DNA of 52,961 nucleotides. Origin: Syntrophobacterales bacterium. Lineage in GTDB: Bacteria > Desulfobacterota > Desulfobaccia > Desulfobaccales > 0-14-0-80-60-11. Shown here one piece after another: positions 24,562-34,523 of the stretch. Made by a program: the position numbers and the translations under genes. Every line of letters starts with the position of its first letter. Positions within the stretch are counted from its first letter, which is position 1. The stretch spans positions 1 through 52,961 of the forward strand of contig JAGVAH010000101.1 in assembly GCA_020060385.1 (NCBI GenBank), in the 5' to 3' direction. The notes under the pieces are model-generated. The model made no database searches. It saw nothing but the letters and a program-made list of their open reading frames with translations, and was not told the origin of the DNA.

Positions 24562-25548
24562 TTACTTCTTCAGCCAACCCATCATGGACCGCAGTTTCTT
24601 CCCCACCTCTTCGATGGGATGGGCCGCTTCCTGCCGCCTTAAGGCATTGAAGACCGGACGCCGGGCCTGGTTTTCCAGGATCCACTCCCGGGCGAACTCG
24701 CCGGTCTGCACCTCATAGAGAATCTGGCGCATCTCTTCCCGGGTCTCCTCGGTGATGATGCGGTGGCCCCGGGTGTAGTCCCCGAACTCCGCGGTGTCGG
24801 ACACGGAGTAGCGCATATAGCTGATGCCGCCCTGGTAGAAGAGGTCGACGATGAGCTTGAGCTCATGGAGGCACTCGAAGTAGGCGATTTCCGGGGCGTA
24901 GCCCGCTTCCACCAGGGTGTCGAAGCCGGCCTTCACCAGTTCCGAGACCCCGCCGCAGAGCACCGCCTGTTCCCCGAAGAGGTCCGTTTCCGTCTCTTCC
25001 CTGAAAGTGGTCTCCAGGACTCCGGCTCGGGTGGCGCCGATGCCCTTGGCATAGGCCAACGCGGTTTTCAGAGCCTTACCCGAGGCGTCCTGGTGAATGG
25101 CCACCAGGGAAGGCACGCCTGCGCCCTTCTCATATTCGCTGCGCACCAGATGGCCCGGGCCCTTGGGGGCCACCATGACCACGTCCACGTCCGGGCCGGG
25201 CGTGATCTGGCCGAAATGGATGTTGAAACCATGGGAGAACAGGAGGGTCTTGCCGCCCATGTGGGGCTTCAGGTCGTTCTCATAGAGCTGGGCCTGGACG
25301 TGGTCCTGGGTGAGAATCTGCACCACCTGGGCCTTCTGGGCCGCGTCCGCGGCGGACACCGGCTTGAAGCCGTACTTCTTGGCGGCCTCATAGTTGTCCG
25401 TGCCCGGCATCTCGGCCACCAGCACGTCCACCCCGGAATCCCGCAAATTCAGGGCCTGGGCGTGGCCCTGGGAGCCGAAGCCGATGATGGCCACCTTTTT
25501 GCCTTTAAGGACCTTTAAATCCGCATCCTTGTCATAGTAGATTTTCAT
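24562..25548 (-). CDS. ilvC: Ketol-acid reductoisomerase
   Basis: The 328-residue class I enzyme starts [20 protein letters not shown], with the NADPH-binding [20 protein letters not shown]. Mg-binding acidic residues are in the C-domain ([20 protein letters not shown]) together with [20 protein letters not shown]. It makes 2,3-dihydroxy acids for Val, Ile and Leu. I take ATG 25548 because GGAAGGACAG precedes it; an open extension to 25590 is unlikely. Confidence 0.96.
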   Translation of the reverse strand: MKIYYDKDADLKVLKGKKVAIIGFGSQGHAQALNLRDSGVDVLVAEMPGTDNYEAAKKYGFKPVSAADAAQKAQVVQILTQDHVQAQLYENDLKPHMGGKTLLFSHGFNIHFGQITPGPDVDVVMVAPKGPGHLVRSEYEKGAGVPSLVAIHQDASGKALKTALAYAKGIGATRAGVLETTFREETETDLFGEQAVLCGGVSELVKAGFDTLVEAGYAPEIAYFECLHELKLIVDLFYQGGISYMRYSVSDTAEFGDYTRGHRIITEETREEMRQILYEVQTGEFAREWILENQARRPVFNALRRQEAAHPIEEVGKKLRSMMGWLKK

Positions 25549-25586
25549 AGCTGTCCTTCCACGCAAGAAATTATAGTCATTCATTA

Positions 25587-26558
25587 TCACTTGAATTCTA
25601 AATTAATAAAAGGCTTTAATACTCGTTCGACATAAGCATTATCATCTTCCTCAATCCAACTATATATGTTTCCAATATCATTATTCAGATCAACGGCACA
25701 AATAGACATAAGACACATAACATCCTGATAGTTATCAACATTTTTATCTTTATCATATCCTATCGCCAGCATTGCCCTGTAATAAGCTACAATTACCGCA
25801 TGCCACATAATTGAGCAAGAATAAATACTAAGAAGCCCATCTTCTAATATCCTTCTACGTATTACTGTCATGCGAACCCTTAATATTGCAAAATATAACG
25901 TGATCAATATTATCATAATGGCTATTGTCATAACAATATATTTTTCTTTAAAATACATCTCTATAGCTGTTATTATAAGTGGAGCTAATGATAAAAACGC
26001 AACAATATGAAGAACAATAAACATATTTACTAAATACGAACCTGCATGCCATGAAGCTTTTTCTGCTAACATTTTCTTAGGTTCGAACCATCTATATTTA
26101 CATCCAGGGCGGTTTTCATTGAGATTTGCTATTTTCCAAAAGCCTGTAATATAAATATTTTCGTAAGTTGTTGCTTGTACTATCCGCCATGCAAGCATGG
26201 CTTCTTCCCATCCTGTATTAAACATAAATTCTTTACGTTTATTATGGACTTGACTATTTAATCTGCCTAACTGCTCTAAATATAATTGAAAGCCATGGTT
26301 TCGATTTGCACCAGAATATTTATGGATTCCAATCCTTGTGACAGCTAACACCAAAATAACTAATAATATACAGGAAAATCCTAAGTAAGGATTTTCCTTT
26401 TGAAACTTTATGATAAGACATAAGAGTGCGGTATTAAATGCCAAAACTGTAAATGAATATTGGGTAAAGCAATTTTTGAGTTTCCAAGCTTCATCACGAA
26501 GAAATTCAATGAATTTTTCCTTCCAGGAAAAAAATCCATCCATATTCTTGCAATTCAT
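25587..26558 (-). CDS. AT-rich membrane protein of unknown function inserted between ilvN and ilvC
   Basis: From ATG 26558 the 323-residue protein begins [20 protein letters not shown]. Two helices follow at about 40-60 and 65-82, then a soluble part with [20 protein letters not shown]. Two more helices are at about 177-200 and 208-230. The C-terminal domain ends [20 protein letters not shown]. Codon use is strongly A/T-biased against the GC-rich ilv genes around it, a sign of recent acquisition. GGAGTGGAG precedes the chosen start; an upstream extension to 26642 reads poorly. I recognise no family. Confidence 0.65.
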   Translation of the reverse strand: MNCKNMDGFFSWKEKFIEFLRDEAWKLKNCFTQYSFTVLAFNTALLCLIIKFQKENPYLGFSCILLVILVLAVTRIGIHKYSGANRNHGFQLYLEQLGRLNSQVHNKRKEFMFNTGWEEAMLAWRIVQATTYENIYITGFWKIANLNENRPGCKYRWFEPKKMLAEKASWHAGSYLVNMFIVLHIVAFLSLAPLIITAIEMYFKEKYIVMTIAIMIILITLYFAILRVRMTVIRRRILEDGLLSIYSCSIMWHAVIVAYYRAMLAIGYDKDKNVDNYQDVMCLMSICAVDLNNDIGNIYSWIEEDDNAYVERVLKPFINLEFK

Positions 26559-26646
26559 TAAAACTCCACTCCAAAGCCCCGATACGAGGTCCCGGGAAGG
26601 GTTGGCGGAGGATAGAATACTGGCCCCCCCTCCTCCAACCACTTCC

Positions 26647-27135
26647 TCAATCCTTCTTCGGCCTCTGGATGGCCAGGGTGCCGCTGCGCACCACGTCCAG
26701 GATGCCGTGGTTTTTCAGCAGGCCCAGCACCGCCCCGATCTTTTCGTGGTTGCCGGTGATCTCCAGGGAATAGGTATTGGGGCTGACGTCCACCACCCGG
26801 CAGCGGAAGATGTCGGCGATGCGCAGGACCTCGGCCCGGGACTTGTCTTCCGCCTTCACGGTGACCAGGGCCATCTCCCGTTCCACGTGTTCCTTTTCGC
26901 TTAAGTCCACCACGGTGATGACGTTGATGAGCTTGTGCAACTGCTTGATGATCTGCTCGGTGATCTGCTCATCCCCGGTGGAGACGATGGTGATGCGGGA
27001 GACCTGGGGGTCCATGGTCTCGGCCACGCACAGGCTCTCAATATTGAAGCCCCGGCCGGAAAAGAGACCGGTGACCCGGGAGAGGACTCCGGGAGTATTA
27101 TCCACCCAAACTGAGATCGTATGTCGCGGTTCCAT
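26647..27135 (-). CDS. ilvN: Acetolactate synthase small (regulatory) subunit
   Basis: The 162-residue protein has an N-terminal ACT domain (TISVWVDNTPGVLSRVTGLF then SGRGFNIESLCVAE) and a C-terminal ACT-like domain. It activates IlvB and confers valine feedback inhibition. It lies 10 bp downstream of ilvB with GGAGGGGAG before the start. Size is the normal two-domain bacterial form. Confidence 0.95.
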   Translation of the reverse strand: MEPRHTISVWVDNTPGVLSRVTGLFSGRGFNIESLCVAETMDPQVSRITIVSTGDEQITEQIIKQLHKLINVITVVDLSEKEHVEREMALVTVKAEDKSRAEVLRIADIFRCRVVDVSPNTYSLEITGNHEKIGAVLGLLKNHGILDVVRSGTLAIQRPKKD

Positions 27136-27145
27136 CTCTCCCCTC

Positions 27146-28836
<1,691 letters not shown>

Positions 28837-28837
<1 letters not shown>

Positions 28838-29070
28838 TATGCGCTTTCCTTCTGACGGTATTTGGCCAGTATCTGCTCTATCTTATCGCGGCCGGCCAGT
28901 TTGAGCTTCTGGAGACGTTTCCGCTCCATGCTCTCCGCGGCGGTGAGGTAAGGACGGCGATTGAATTCCTCCAGGCGCCGTTCAAATTCCTGGTGTTCCT
29001 CCAGGTAGCGCTTTAATTCGGGGTCCTGCTCCTGCCACTGGGCAATGATTTCCAAATCCTGTCTTTCCAT
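28837..29070 (-). CDS. DUF465/YdcH-family small coiled-coil protein
   Basis: The 77-residue protein has [12 protein letters not shown]-like [20 protein letters not shown], and [20 protein letters not shown] then [10 protein letters not shown]. This is the DUF465 pattern of a short Lys-rich helical hairpin. The function of the family is unknown. Its placement as the first gene of the ilv operon, overlapping ilvB, suggests translational coupling. A promoter lies about 40 bp upstream. Confidence 0.9.
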
Positions 29071-29111
29071 GGTTTGCCTCTGGCCTTGATTTTCTCAAAC
29101 TGGAATAGAAA

Positions 29112-29140
29112 ATGCTAAAATAATGTGAGAAATTTGTCAA
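29112..29140 (-). promoter_or_regulatory. Sigma-70-type promoter of the DUF465-ilv operon
   Basis: The minus strand reads TTGACA (29135-29140), a 17-bp spacer and TAGCAT (29112-29117). The predicted start is near 29105, leaving a leader of only about 35 nt. That leaves no room for a leader-peptide attenuator or T-box. Confidence 0.65.
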
Positions 29141-29209
29141 TTGCAGGGCGTCCCCCCCTCAAAAAAAGCTTACCTTTTGGCAGACTGCTCACCCTGCAGA
29201 CAACGCGCC

Positions 29210-29237
29210 AAAAAAAACAGGGCCGCATGCGGCCCTG
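29210..29237 (-). terminator. Intrinsic terminator of the micro-gene
   Basis: A perfect 20-nt palindrome (arms CAGGGCCG/CGGCCCTG, 29218-29237) is followed on the minus strand by eight T. It separates the micro-gene from the ilv promoter. Confidence 0.85.
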
Positions 29238-29272
29238 CCTGGGAATCTCGGTTACGGGGGTGCTGCTATTTC

Positions 29273-29395
29273 CTAAAAGGTCCTCCTCCACCCCACCGGA
29301 GCCGAAACCGACAGGCAGGCCGCGGCGCCTACAGCTACGCCGGCTACCACCAGCAGCAACCCAGTCTCACTCCTGCAGGTATGCAGATGTGCCAT
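29273..29395 (-). CDS. Micro-protein with one hydrophobic segment, 40 aa
   Basis: ATG 29395 opens a 40-codon frame: MAHLHTCRSETG, then LLLVVAGVAVGAAACLSV, ending VGWRRTF. The 18-residue hydrophobic stretch could span a membrane, and two Cys are present. The ribosome-binding site is weak (AAAGGTCTGAG). The argument for a gene is its setting: a strong promoter 33 bp upstream (29428-29456) and a strong terminator 35 bp downstream (29210-29237) define a transcript of about 210 nt. It could instead be a small RNA. Confidence 0.5.
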   Translation of the reverse strand: MAHLHTCRSETGLLLVVAGVAVGAAACLSVSAPVGWRRTF

Positions 29396-29427
29396 GCTCA
29401 GACCTTTTTAACTGAATCAATGCTCGT

Positions 29428-29456
29428 TTAATATCTTAATCAAAAAAAACTGTCAA
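29428..29456 (-). promoter_or_regulatory. Sigma-70-type promoter of the micro-gene/small RNA
   Basis: TTGACA (29451-29456), a 17-bp spacer rich in T, and TATTAA (29428-29433) on the minus strand. Confidence 0.65.
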
Positions 29457-29465
29457 GAATTTCCC

Positions 29466-29492
29466 AAAAAAAGCCGTACATTTCTGTACGGC
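29466..29492 (-). terminator. Intrinsic terminator upstream of the micro-gene
   Basis: GCCGTACA pairs with TGTACGGC across GAAA, and seven T follow on the minus strand. It would stop transcription entering from the DUF3108 genes and insulates the micro-gene promoter that follows ten bases later. Confidence 0.85.
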
Positions 29493-29647
29493 TTCTGTCG
29501 ACCACAGCCAGGCGGGACTGCCACCCCCGCATCCTTCTCCTTCCAGTCGCAAAGCTTGTGGAGGGCCGGAGGCAGATTTTCCGGTCATCGGGCTGTGTCA
29601 ATTATCTAGTAATCATCTTTTTGCCTCCAGTCAAGGGGGATGAGGCC

Positions 29648-29833
29648 ATGCCCGCAGCAAGATCAACCTGGCCCGAAGGCCAGAATCCCTTTCTGCCCCC
29701 GGTCTGCCGGGCCTGCCCCTGGCAGGAACTGCCCCGGGGAGATGCCGGGGATTGCCTGAATTTCAAGAAACTTCTCTGCCGCCTGGAACCGGCCGCGATC
29801 CTGGAACGCTTTTTCCACGATCAGGGCCTCTAG
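29648..29833 (+). CDS. Small Cys-containing protein, 61 aa
   Basis: From ATG 29648 the protein reads MPAARSTWPEGQNPFLPPVC, then RACPWQE and GDCLNFKKLLCRL. Four Cys in a CxxC-type arrangement (C20-x2-C23, C36, C44) could bind a metal. GGGGATGAGG precedes the start. It lies alone between leftward units. No family recognised; it may be a short conserved anaerobe protein or spurious. Confidence 0.45.
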   Translation: MPAARSTWPEGQNPFLPPVCRACPWQELPRGDAGDCLNFKKLLCRLEPAAILERFFHDQGL

Positions 29834-29905
29834 GCAGTGGCAAAGGGGAACTAATACCAGGGCCCCAGGTCCCTATCCCCCGGACCTTCTTGGAGGTTGC
29901 GCAAG

Positions 29906-30784
29906 TCACTTCTGAAATGCCATTTTTCCCTGCTCAGGGGAGAGTATCTCCTTTAAGGGGCGGTTCAAGGTCTTGCTCTCCGGCAGGATGGTCCCCTCCA
30001 CCTTCCCCACCAGCCGCACCCTGGTCCAGGCCTGGATGGGGGACCATTTGTCATCAAAGTAGACGAACACCACCCCTCGCTCATCGTCAAAGACCCGGTT
30101 GATGATGGACACCATGACCTTGCGGCCCTTTTGCTCCTGGGAGCCGATGCGCACCGTGATTTCTTCCGGATGGGGGTAGGGAATACCCGTGGCCTTCAGG
30201 GTCTCCCCTTCCTTGGGCGGTCCCATGGCCCCCAGGCGGAAATTGTAAAATGCGCTCAAGGGATCGTAGATGGGCTCCTTCTTTAAGGCCGTGTGCCACT
30301 TGCGCCGCATGCCCTTGCCTTCGTGGAAGGTCCATAACTCCAGCCGGCCCCGGTCATAATCGAAACGGTATTCCTTAAGACCCCGCTTGCCCCGCTTCCT
30401 GGTTTCTTCCCTGTAGATCAAGGGGACCAGGCGGCCGTCCCGCCAGGCCATCTCCGTGTAAAAACGGTCCCGGCGCTGGCCGCTGATGATCTTCAGCAGT
30501 CCCAGGGGCTCCACCCACAGATCCGCCTGGTAACGTCCCCCGCCCAGGCTTTTGAGGGTGATCCCGGCCCGGGCCGCGCCGCCGATAACCCAGGCGGTCA
30601 CCCGGTATTGCAAATCCTCCAGCAACTGCCCTGGGGCTTTGGCGACCGGCGCGGCCGCGGCCGCCAACAAAAACCCCGCCTCCAGGGCCAGGGCTGCGGC
30701 CAGCGCGAGGAAGGCCAGCCGCGCTAATCTGTAGCCCCTGCCCCCCCCTGCCCCAGTCTTTGGCAAGCCCTTCATAAATTCCAA
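29906..30784 (-). CDS. DUF3108-family exported protein, paralogue 1
   Basis: The 292-residue protein has an N-terminal signal/anchor (LARLAFLALAAALALEAGFL). A beta-rich domain follows, with LEDLQYRVTAWVIGGAARAG, YDPLSAFYNFRLGAMGP and WTRVRLVGKVEGTILPE. The Y-D-P-L-S-x-F-Y-x-x-R segment is typical of DUF3108. The family is exported, with no known function (LPS or envelope links have been proposed for some). It is a paralogue of the next upstream gene, sharing YDP..FYN.RLGAMG and the ending WxRV. Probably co-transcribed with it. Confidence 0.8.
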   Translation of the reverse strand: MEFMKGLPKTGAGGGRGYRLARLAFLALAAALALEAGFLLAAAAAPVAKAPGQLLEDLQYRVTAWVIGGAARAGITLKSLGGGRYQADLWVEPLGLLKIISGQRRDRFYTEMAWRDGRLVPLIYREETRKRGKRGLKEYRFDYDRGRLELWTFHEGKGMRRKWHTALKKEPIYDPLSAFYNFRLGAMGPPKEGETLKATGIPYPHPEEITVRIGSQEQKGRKVMVSIINRVFDDERGVVFVYFDDKWSPIQAWTRVRLVGKVEGTILPESKTLNRPLKEILSPEQGKMAFQK

Positions 30785-30884
30785 AGCACCATCCAGAGAT
30801 TATAATCCCAAATTTTTGAGGCCCATCCTCTCGGTGGGGAGAGGGGAATTTATCAAGATCATATCCGGGTTTGGCCGGAGCGGG

Positions 30885-31691
30885 CTAGTTGCTGCCGGCC
30901 CCTTGAGGCCGCGACAGTTGCGGCCCGCGGAAAAATCCGTCTTTCCTGATCTCCCCGGGGTTCAGCAATTCCCCGGAGAGTTTGGCGAAGCCCAACACCC
31001 TCATCCAGGCAATTTGCGGCACCTTTTGGGGGGTAAGGAACAGAAAATACGGGCCGTAGGCAGAGGCGCCCCCCTTGGTTTTTACGTCCAGCATGACCTT
31101 CCAGCCCTGCCCGGTCTGGGGGCCCAGGGTAACGACCATCTCCCGGGGCTCGGGATTGGGGATGGCGGCCACCCTCAGGATCTGGCCTGGCTGCAAGGCA
31201 CCCATGGCCCCCAGGCGCACATTGTAAAACAAGGTGAAGGGGTCATAGACGGGTTTCTTCAAAGGGCCTTGCCATTCCAGGGCCGCTTCCTGGCCCCCCA
31301 CTCCCCGCCAGCACTCCAGGAGCCCCCGGGTGTAATGGAAGCGGTATTCCTTAAAAACGCGCTGACCCTTAATCTCAAAGGCCTCCAGAAAGATCAGGGG
31401 CTTAAGACGTCCCTCCTCCAGGGCCATTTCCGTCTCATAGCGCTCCGGCAGCCAGGGGTTCAGGAGCTTCCAGGCCCCCTGGGCCGCGCCGGTAACCTCC
31501 GCCCGGAAGCGGCCCGGCTCCACCCGGAATAATCGCAGATGCACCCGGGCCACATCCTTTAAAACTCCCAGGTCTACCCGGTATTCCAAATCTTCCAGGA
31601 GAATGGGGGCCGCCGCCCCGGCCCACACCCTTCCCCAGGACCCCAGACCCACAGCCAGGCAAAGGGCCAAGACCCCAAGGAACCGCCTCAT
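30885..31691 (-). CDS. DUF3108-family exported protein, paralogue 2
   Basis: The 268-residue protein has the signal peptide MRRFLGVLALCLAVGLGSWG followed by RVWAGA. The mature region (LLEDLEYRVDLGVLKDVARV; YDPFTLFYNVRLGAMGALQP; IAWMRVLGFAKLSGELL) matches its downstream neighbour segment by segment, so the pair arose by duplication. Its ATG overlaps the stop of the J-domain gene by four bases. Function unknown; location periplasm or envelope. Confidence 0.8.
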   Translation of the reverse strand: MRRFLGVLALCLAVGLGSWGRVWAGAAAPILLEDLEYRVDLGVLKDVARVHLRLFRVEPGRFRAEVTGAAQGAWKLLNPWLPERYETEMALEEGRLKPLIFLEAFEIKGQRVFKEYRFHYTRGLLECWRGVGGQEAALEWQGPLKKPVYDPFTLFYNVRLGAMGALQPGQILRVAAIPNPEPREMVVTLGPQTGQGWKVMLDVKTKGGASAYGPYFLFLTPQKVPQIAWMRVLGFAKLSGELLNPGEIRKDGFFRGPQLSRPQGAGSN

Positions 31692-32005
31692 TCCTGATCA
31701 TCCTCCGGATCGGCGGGGGGCGGGGGGCTCCAGACCCCGGAGGCGAAGCGGTTGTGCCACCACTGCTGGAGATCCTCCGGAGCCGACTTCTCCACCAGTT
31801 CAAAACGATAGGCGTCGATGAATTGGACGATGCGCTGGTAGGCCAAATTTATCTGCTGCATCTTTTCCCGGTATTCTTTTTCCCTGCCCCCGGGGGCCCG
31901 GTCGGGATGCCAGCGCCGGGCGGCGCGGCGATACGCGGCCCGGATCTCCTTGCGGGTGGCGGCAAGATCCAGACCCAGCAATCCCCGGGCTTCCTCCAAA
32001 GTCAT
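31688..32005 (-). CDS. J-domain protein (DnaJ-like)
   Basis: The 105-residue protein is little more than a J domain: LGLDLAATRKEIRAAYRRAA, RRWHPDRAPGG with HPD at residues 33-35, and the closing helix INLAYQRIVQFI. The HPD loop stimulates the ATPase of a DnaK partner. The tail is short, proline-rich and acidic. It has no zinc or substrate-binding domain, so it probably directs DnaK to a particular client. Overlap with the DUF3108 gene suggests a joint envelope-protein role. Confidence 0.88.
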   Translation of the reverse strand: MTLEEARGLLGLDLAATRKEIRAAYRRAARRWHPDRAPGGREKEYREKMQQINLAYQRIVQFIDAYRFELVEKSAPEDLQQWWHNRFASGVWSPPPPADPEDDQE

Positions 32006-32155
32006 GGCTTATTATAAAGGAAACTGCCCGGTTTCGCCAACTGGGGCATCCCTTCACTTTTCCCGAGGACATCCGCGGTCATGATCTCTTGTCAACTCCG
32101 CAGGCGCATGTTAATTTATTAGTCTCATATCAAACTTAAAGGGGAACCCGGTTTC

Positions 32156-32707
32156 ATGACCCCCAAGAAAAACCTAGCCATGCCCGGGAAGGAAGTGGAT
32201 CGCACCCTGGAGCGCCTTACCAAAGAGATCCTGACCCGCCACCAAAACCTGGATGATCTGGTGCTGGTGGGCATCCGCACCGGCGGGGCCTTTCTGGCCC
32301 AGCGCCTGGCGGAAAAGATCAGCCGGCATACCTCCCAGCCGGTGCGGGTGGGAGTATTGGATATCACCCTCTACCGGGATGATTGGACCCAGCTCAGCCA
32401 CAAGCCCCTGGTGGGGAAAACGGAACTCCCGGGCTCCATCGACGACCGGGAGGTGCTGCTGGTGGATGACGTCTTGTTCACCGGCCGTACGGTGCGGGCC
32501 GCGCTGGACGCCCTCATCGACTATGGGCGGCCCCGGCGCATTGAGCTGGCGGTGCTGGTGGACCGGGGCGGCCGGGAACTCCCCATTCACGCGGATTATA
32601 CCGGCCGGACGGTGAAACTCTCCCCGGCCCAAAGGGTGAACGTCTATCTCCAGGAAATGGGGCGGGCCGATGAAGTGGCCATCGAGTCCGGGCCCCCGGA
32701 TAGGTAA
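32156..32707 (+). CDS. pyrR: PyrR bifunctional regulator / uracil phosphoribosyltransferase
   Basis: The 183-residue type I phosphoribosyltransferase has VGIRTGGAFLAQRLAEKI, ITLYRDDWTQL, the PRPP loop VLLVDDVLFTGRTVRAALDA and the family ending RVNVYLQEMGRADEV. In Bacillus PyrR binds pyr mRNA and attenuates transcription in response to UMP, and also makes UMP from uracil. Here no pyr genes follow, so RNA control, if any, acts elsewhere. It reads into the next gene (one-base overlap). A weak promoter (TTGTCA near 32092) may serve it. Confidence 0.93.
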   Translation: MTPKKNLAMPGKEVDRTLERLTKEILTRHQNLDDLVLVGIRTGGAFLAQRLAEKISRHTSQPVRVGVLDITLYRDDWTQLSHKPLVGKTELPGSIDDREVLLVDDVLFTGRTVRAALDALIDYGRPRRIELAVLVDRGGRELPIHADYTGRTVKLSPAQRVNVYLQEMGRADEVAIESGPPDR

Positions 32708-33948
32708 TGGCAGGCAAGCAGAAAAAAGGTTCAACCCGGGCGCCGGGGCTGTCCCCACTGGCCCCGGACAGGGCCGCGGCGCTCCAAGACCTGGTGGCGC
32801 AGCTGGCCGCAGCCCTGGACGGGGACCAGGACCTGGAAACCCTGAAAGGGATGGTGGCCGGCCAGAGCAGCGATCAGACCTGGGACCTGCATCTCCTGGG
32901 GGCCCTGGCCAGTATTCCCCATCCCGGGGTTCCCGTTCTTTTGGCTGCGCTTTTTGGGGCCAGTCAAGATAAACCCCGGCGCAAGGCCCTGAAAAAGGCC
33001 CTCCACCTCCTGCAAACCCGGGGAGTGCCAGTGGCCCCGGACCTCCTGCCCCGGGAGGAGGCCGCCCCCCGCCAGGCCCCGGGTCGGGCTGCGGCCCTGG
33101 CTTATGTCTCCCAGGTCCTGGGCAACGGCGAACGCTACGTCATCCTGGAGGGTTCCAAAGAGGCCCTGGGCGGCAACTTCCTGGTGGCCCGGGTCAGCGA
33201 CCGGGAAGGCATCCAGGAATGCCATCTTTTGTCCCTCAAGAGCCGGCAACGCCAGGAATTCTGGGACCACTTCCGGGGGCAGGGGCTGGCGGAGTGGGCC
33301 ACCCCACCTCCGACCTACGCCGTGCGCCTCCTGGAGGAGGCCGACGCCTTAAAACCCGGAGCCGCAGGCAGCAGCAGCTACAGCTCCTTGAAGTCCAGGA
33401 TCTGGCAGGAATGGGGGCGGCCGGAGGAAACCCCGGATTTAGAAACCTTCCTGCCCCCTTTGCCCCCCCCGGAACAGAGCCGCTTACTGGACCAATCCCA
33501 GAGCCTGGCGCAGCACCCCCTGTTCCTCTCCTGGCTGCCGGGTCTGGATGAGCTCACCCCCTGGTTGAACAAGATCCGTGACATCCAGGAGAGCCCCCTG
33601 GTCCTGTCCGAGCAGCAGCGCCAGGCCCGGGTGGGAGACGTGGTGGAAGAAGCCGCCGGCGCCCTTTACCCCCTGGAGAGCCGGGATTTATGGGGCCGCC
33701 GCCTCCTGGAGATGGCTTATTTCCTGGACCTCCGGGGACAGCAGGCGGAGGCCCGGATGGCCCAGGCCGCGGCCCGGGATCTGGCCGCGCCTGCCCGGGG
33801 CCCCCTGGCCGGGGAGAACCCCTTTCTCCAAGCCCTGGTCTGGCAGAGTCTGAAGATGGCCTGGGAGTTTCTGGAAAAGACCCAGAAGGAAGCCACCTCC
33901 TCCCCTCTGCTGGCCCCGCCCACGGAATCCTTGCTCATCCGGAGGTGA
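32707..33948 (+). CDS. Hypothetical protein, 413 aa, helical, Gln/Leu-rich
   Basis: The ATG overlaps the pyrR stop (TAATG). The N-terminal third (ALQDLVAQLAAALDGDQDLE) and a HEAT-like stretch (LHLLGALASIPHPGVPVLLA continuing to LKKALHLLQTRG) suggest helical repeats. A middle beta-rich part contains VILEGSKEALGGNFLVARVS. The C-terminal third is helical. No signal peptide or membrane segment. I do not recognise the family. It is co-directional with pyrR and the YjbQ gene, so the three may be one operon. Confidence 0.7.
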   Translation: MAGKQKKGSTRAPGLSPLAPDRAAALQDLVAQLAAALDGDQDLETLKGMVAGQSSDQTWDLHLLGALASIPHPGVPVLLAALFGASQDKPRRKALKKALHLLQTRGVPVAPDLLPREEAAPRQAPGRAAALAYVSQVLGNGERYVILEGSKEALGGNFLVARVSDREGIQECHLLSLKSRQRQEFWDHFRGQGLAEWATPPPTYAVRLLEEADALKPGAAGSSSYSSLKSRIWQEWGRPEETPDLETFLPPLPPPEQSRLLDQSQSLAQHPLFLSWLPGLDELTPWLNKIRDIQESPLVLSEQQRQARVGDVVEEAAGALYPLESRDLWGRRLLEMAYFLDLRGQQAEARMAQAAARDLAAPARGPLAGENPFLQALVWQSLKMAWEFLEKTQKEATSSPLLAPPTESLLIRR

Positions 33949-33950
33949 TC

Positions 33951-34349
33951 ATGCTCCAGACCTTGACCGTGAAGACCAACACTCGCACCGAACTCCTGGA
34001 CCTGACCTCCCAGATCCAGGAAGTGGTGCGGCAGAGCGGCGTGAGCGAAGGATTGTGCCATATTTTCGTGCCCCATACCACCGCGGCGGTGACTATCAAT
34101 GAGAACGCTGACCCCGCGGTGAAGGCCGATATCCTCATGGTCTTGAACAAGATCATCAGCGAACAGGAGCCTTACCGTCACCAGGAGGGCAATTCCCCGG
34201 CCCATATCAAGACCTCCCTTATGGGCCCCCAGATCACCCTGTTCGTGAGCAAGGGCCGCCTGGTGCTGGGCACCTGGCAGGGCCTCTTCTTCTGCGAATT
34301 TGACGGGCCCCGCTCCCGCCGCCTGCACGTAAAAGTGGTGGAGGGGTAA
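33951..34349 (+). CDS. YjbQ/UPF0047-family protein
   Basis: The 132-residue protein has the family pattern: VKTNTRTELLDLTSQIQEVV, CHIFVPHTTAAVTINENADP, HIKTSLMGPQITLFVSKGRL and LGTWQGLFFCEFDGPRSRRL. Conserved His residues sit in VPHTT and AHIK. E. coli YjbQ has weak thiamine-phosphate synthase activity; the physiological role is unsettled. The start is chosen at 33951, directly after GGAGGTGATC. It follows the 413-residue gene with two bases between stop and start. Confidence 0.92.
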   Translation: MLQTLTVKTNTRTELLDLTSQIQEVVRQSGVSEGLCHIFVPHTTAAVTINENADPAVKADILMVLNKIISEQEPYRHQEGNSPAHIKTSLMGPQITLFVSKGRLVLGTWQGLFFCEFDGPRSRRLHVKVVEG

Positions 34350-34356
34350 GAGATAG

Positions 34357-34391
34357 TTTTCTGTTTTCTGTTTTCTGTTTTCTGTTTTCTG
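34357..34391 (+). repeat. Heptanucleotide tandem repeat, 5 units TTTTCTG
   Basis: Five perfect units just beyond the YjbQ stop codon. Reverse complement of the CAGAAAA array inside prmC. Confidence 0.9.
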
Positions 34392-34523
34392 TTTTTGTAT
34401 AGTTTGATTTCAAGTGATTGCAGGCTTTAGCCTGCGCCCCATGAACCACCCCCCTGGCCGTATCCTTTGGAAAGGCAGGCAGGCCGGATATTATCGCCCT
34501 TACCCCGGCAGGATCTTGGCAAA

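Noticed and set aside
29070-29105. Leader-peptide attenuator or T-box for the ilv operon
   Set aside because: The predicted leader is only about 35 nt and contains neither a branched-chain-rich peptide nor a T-box fold.
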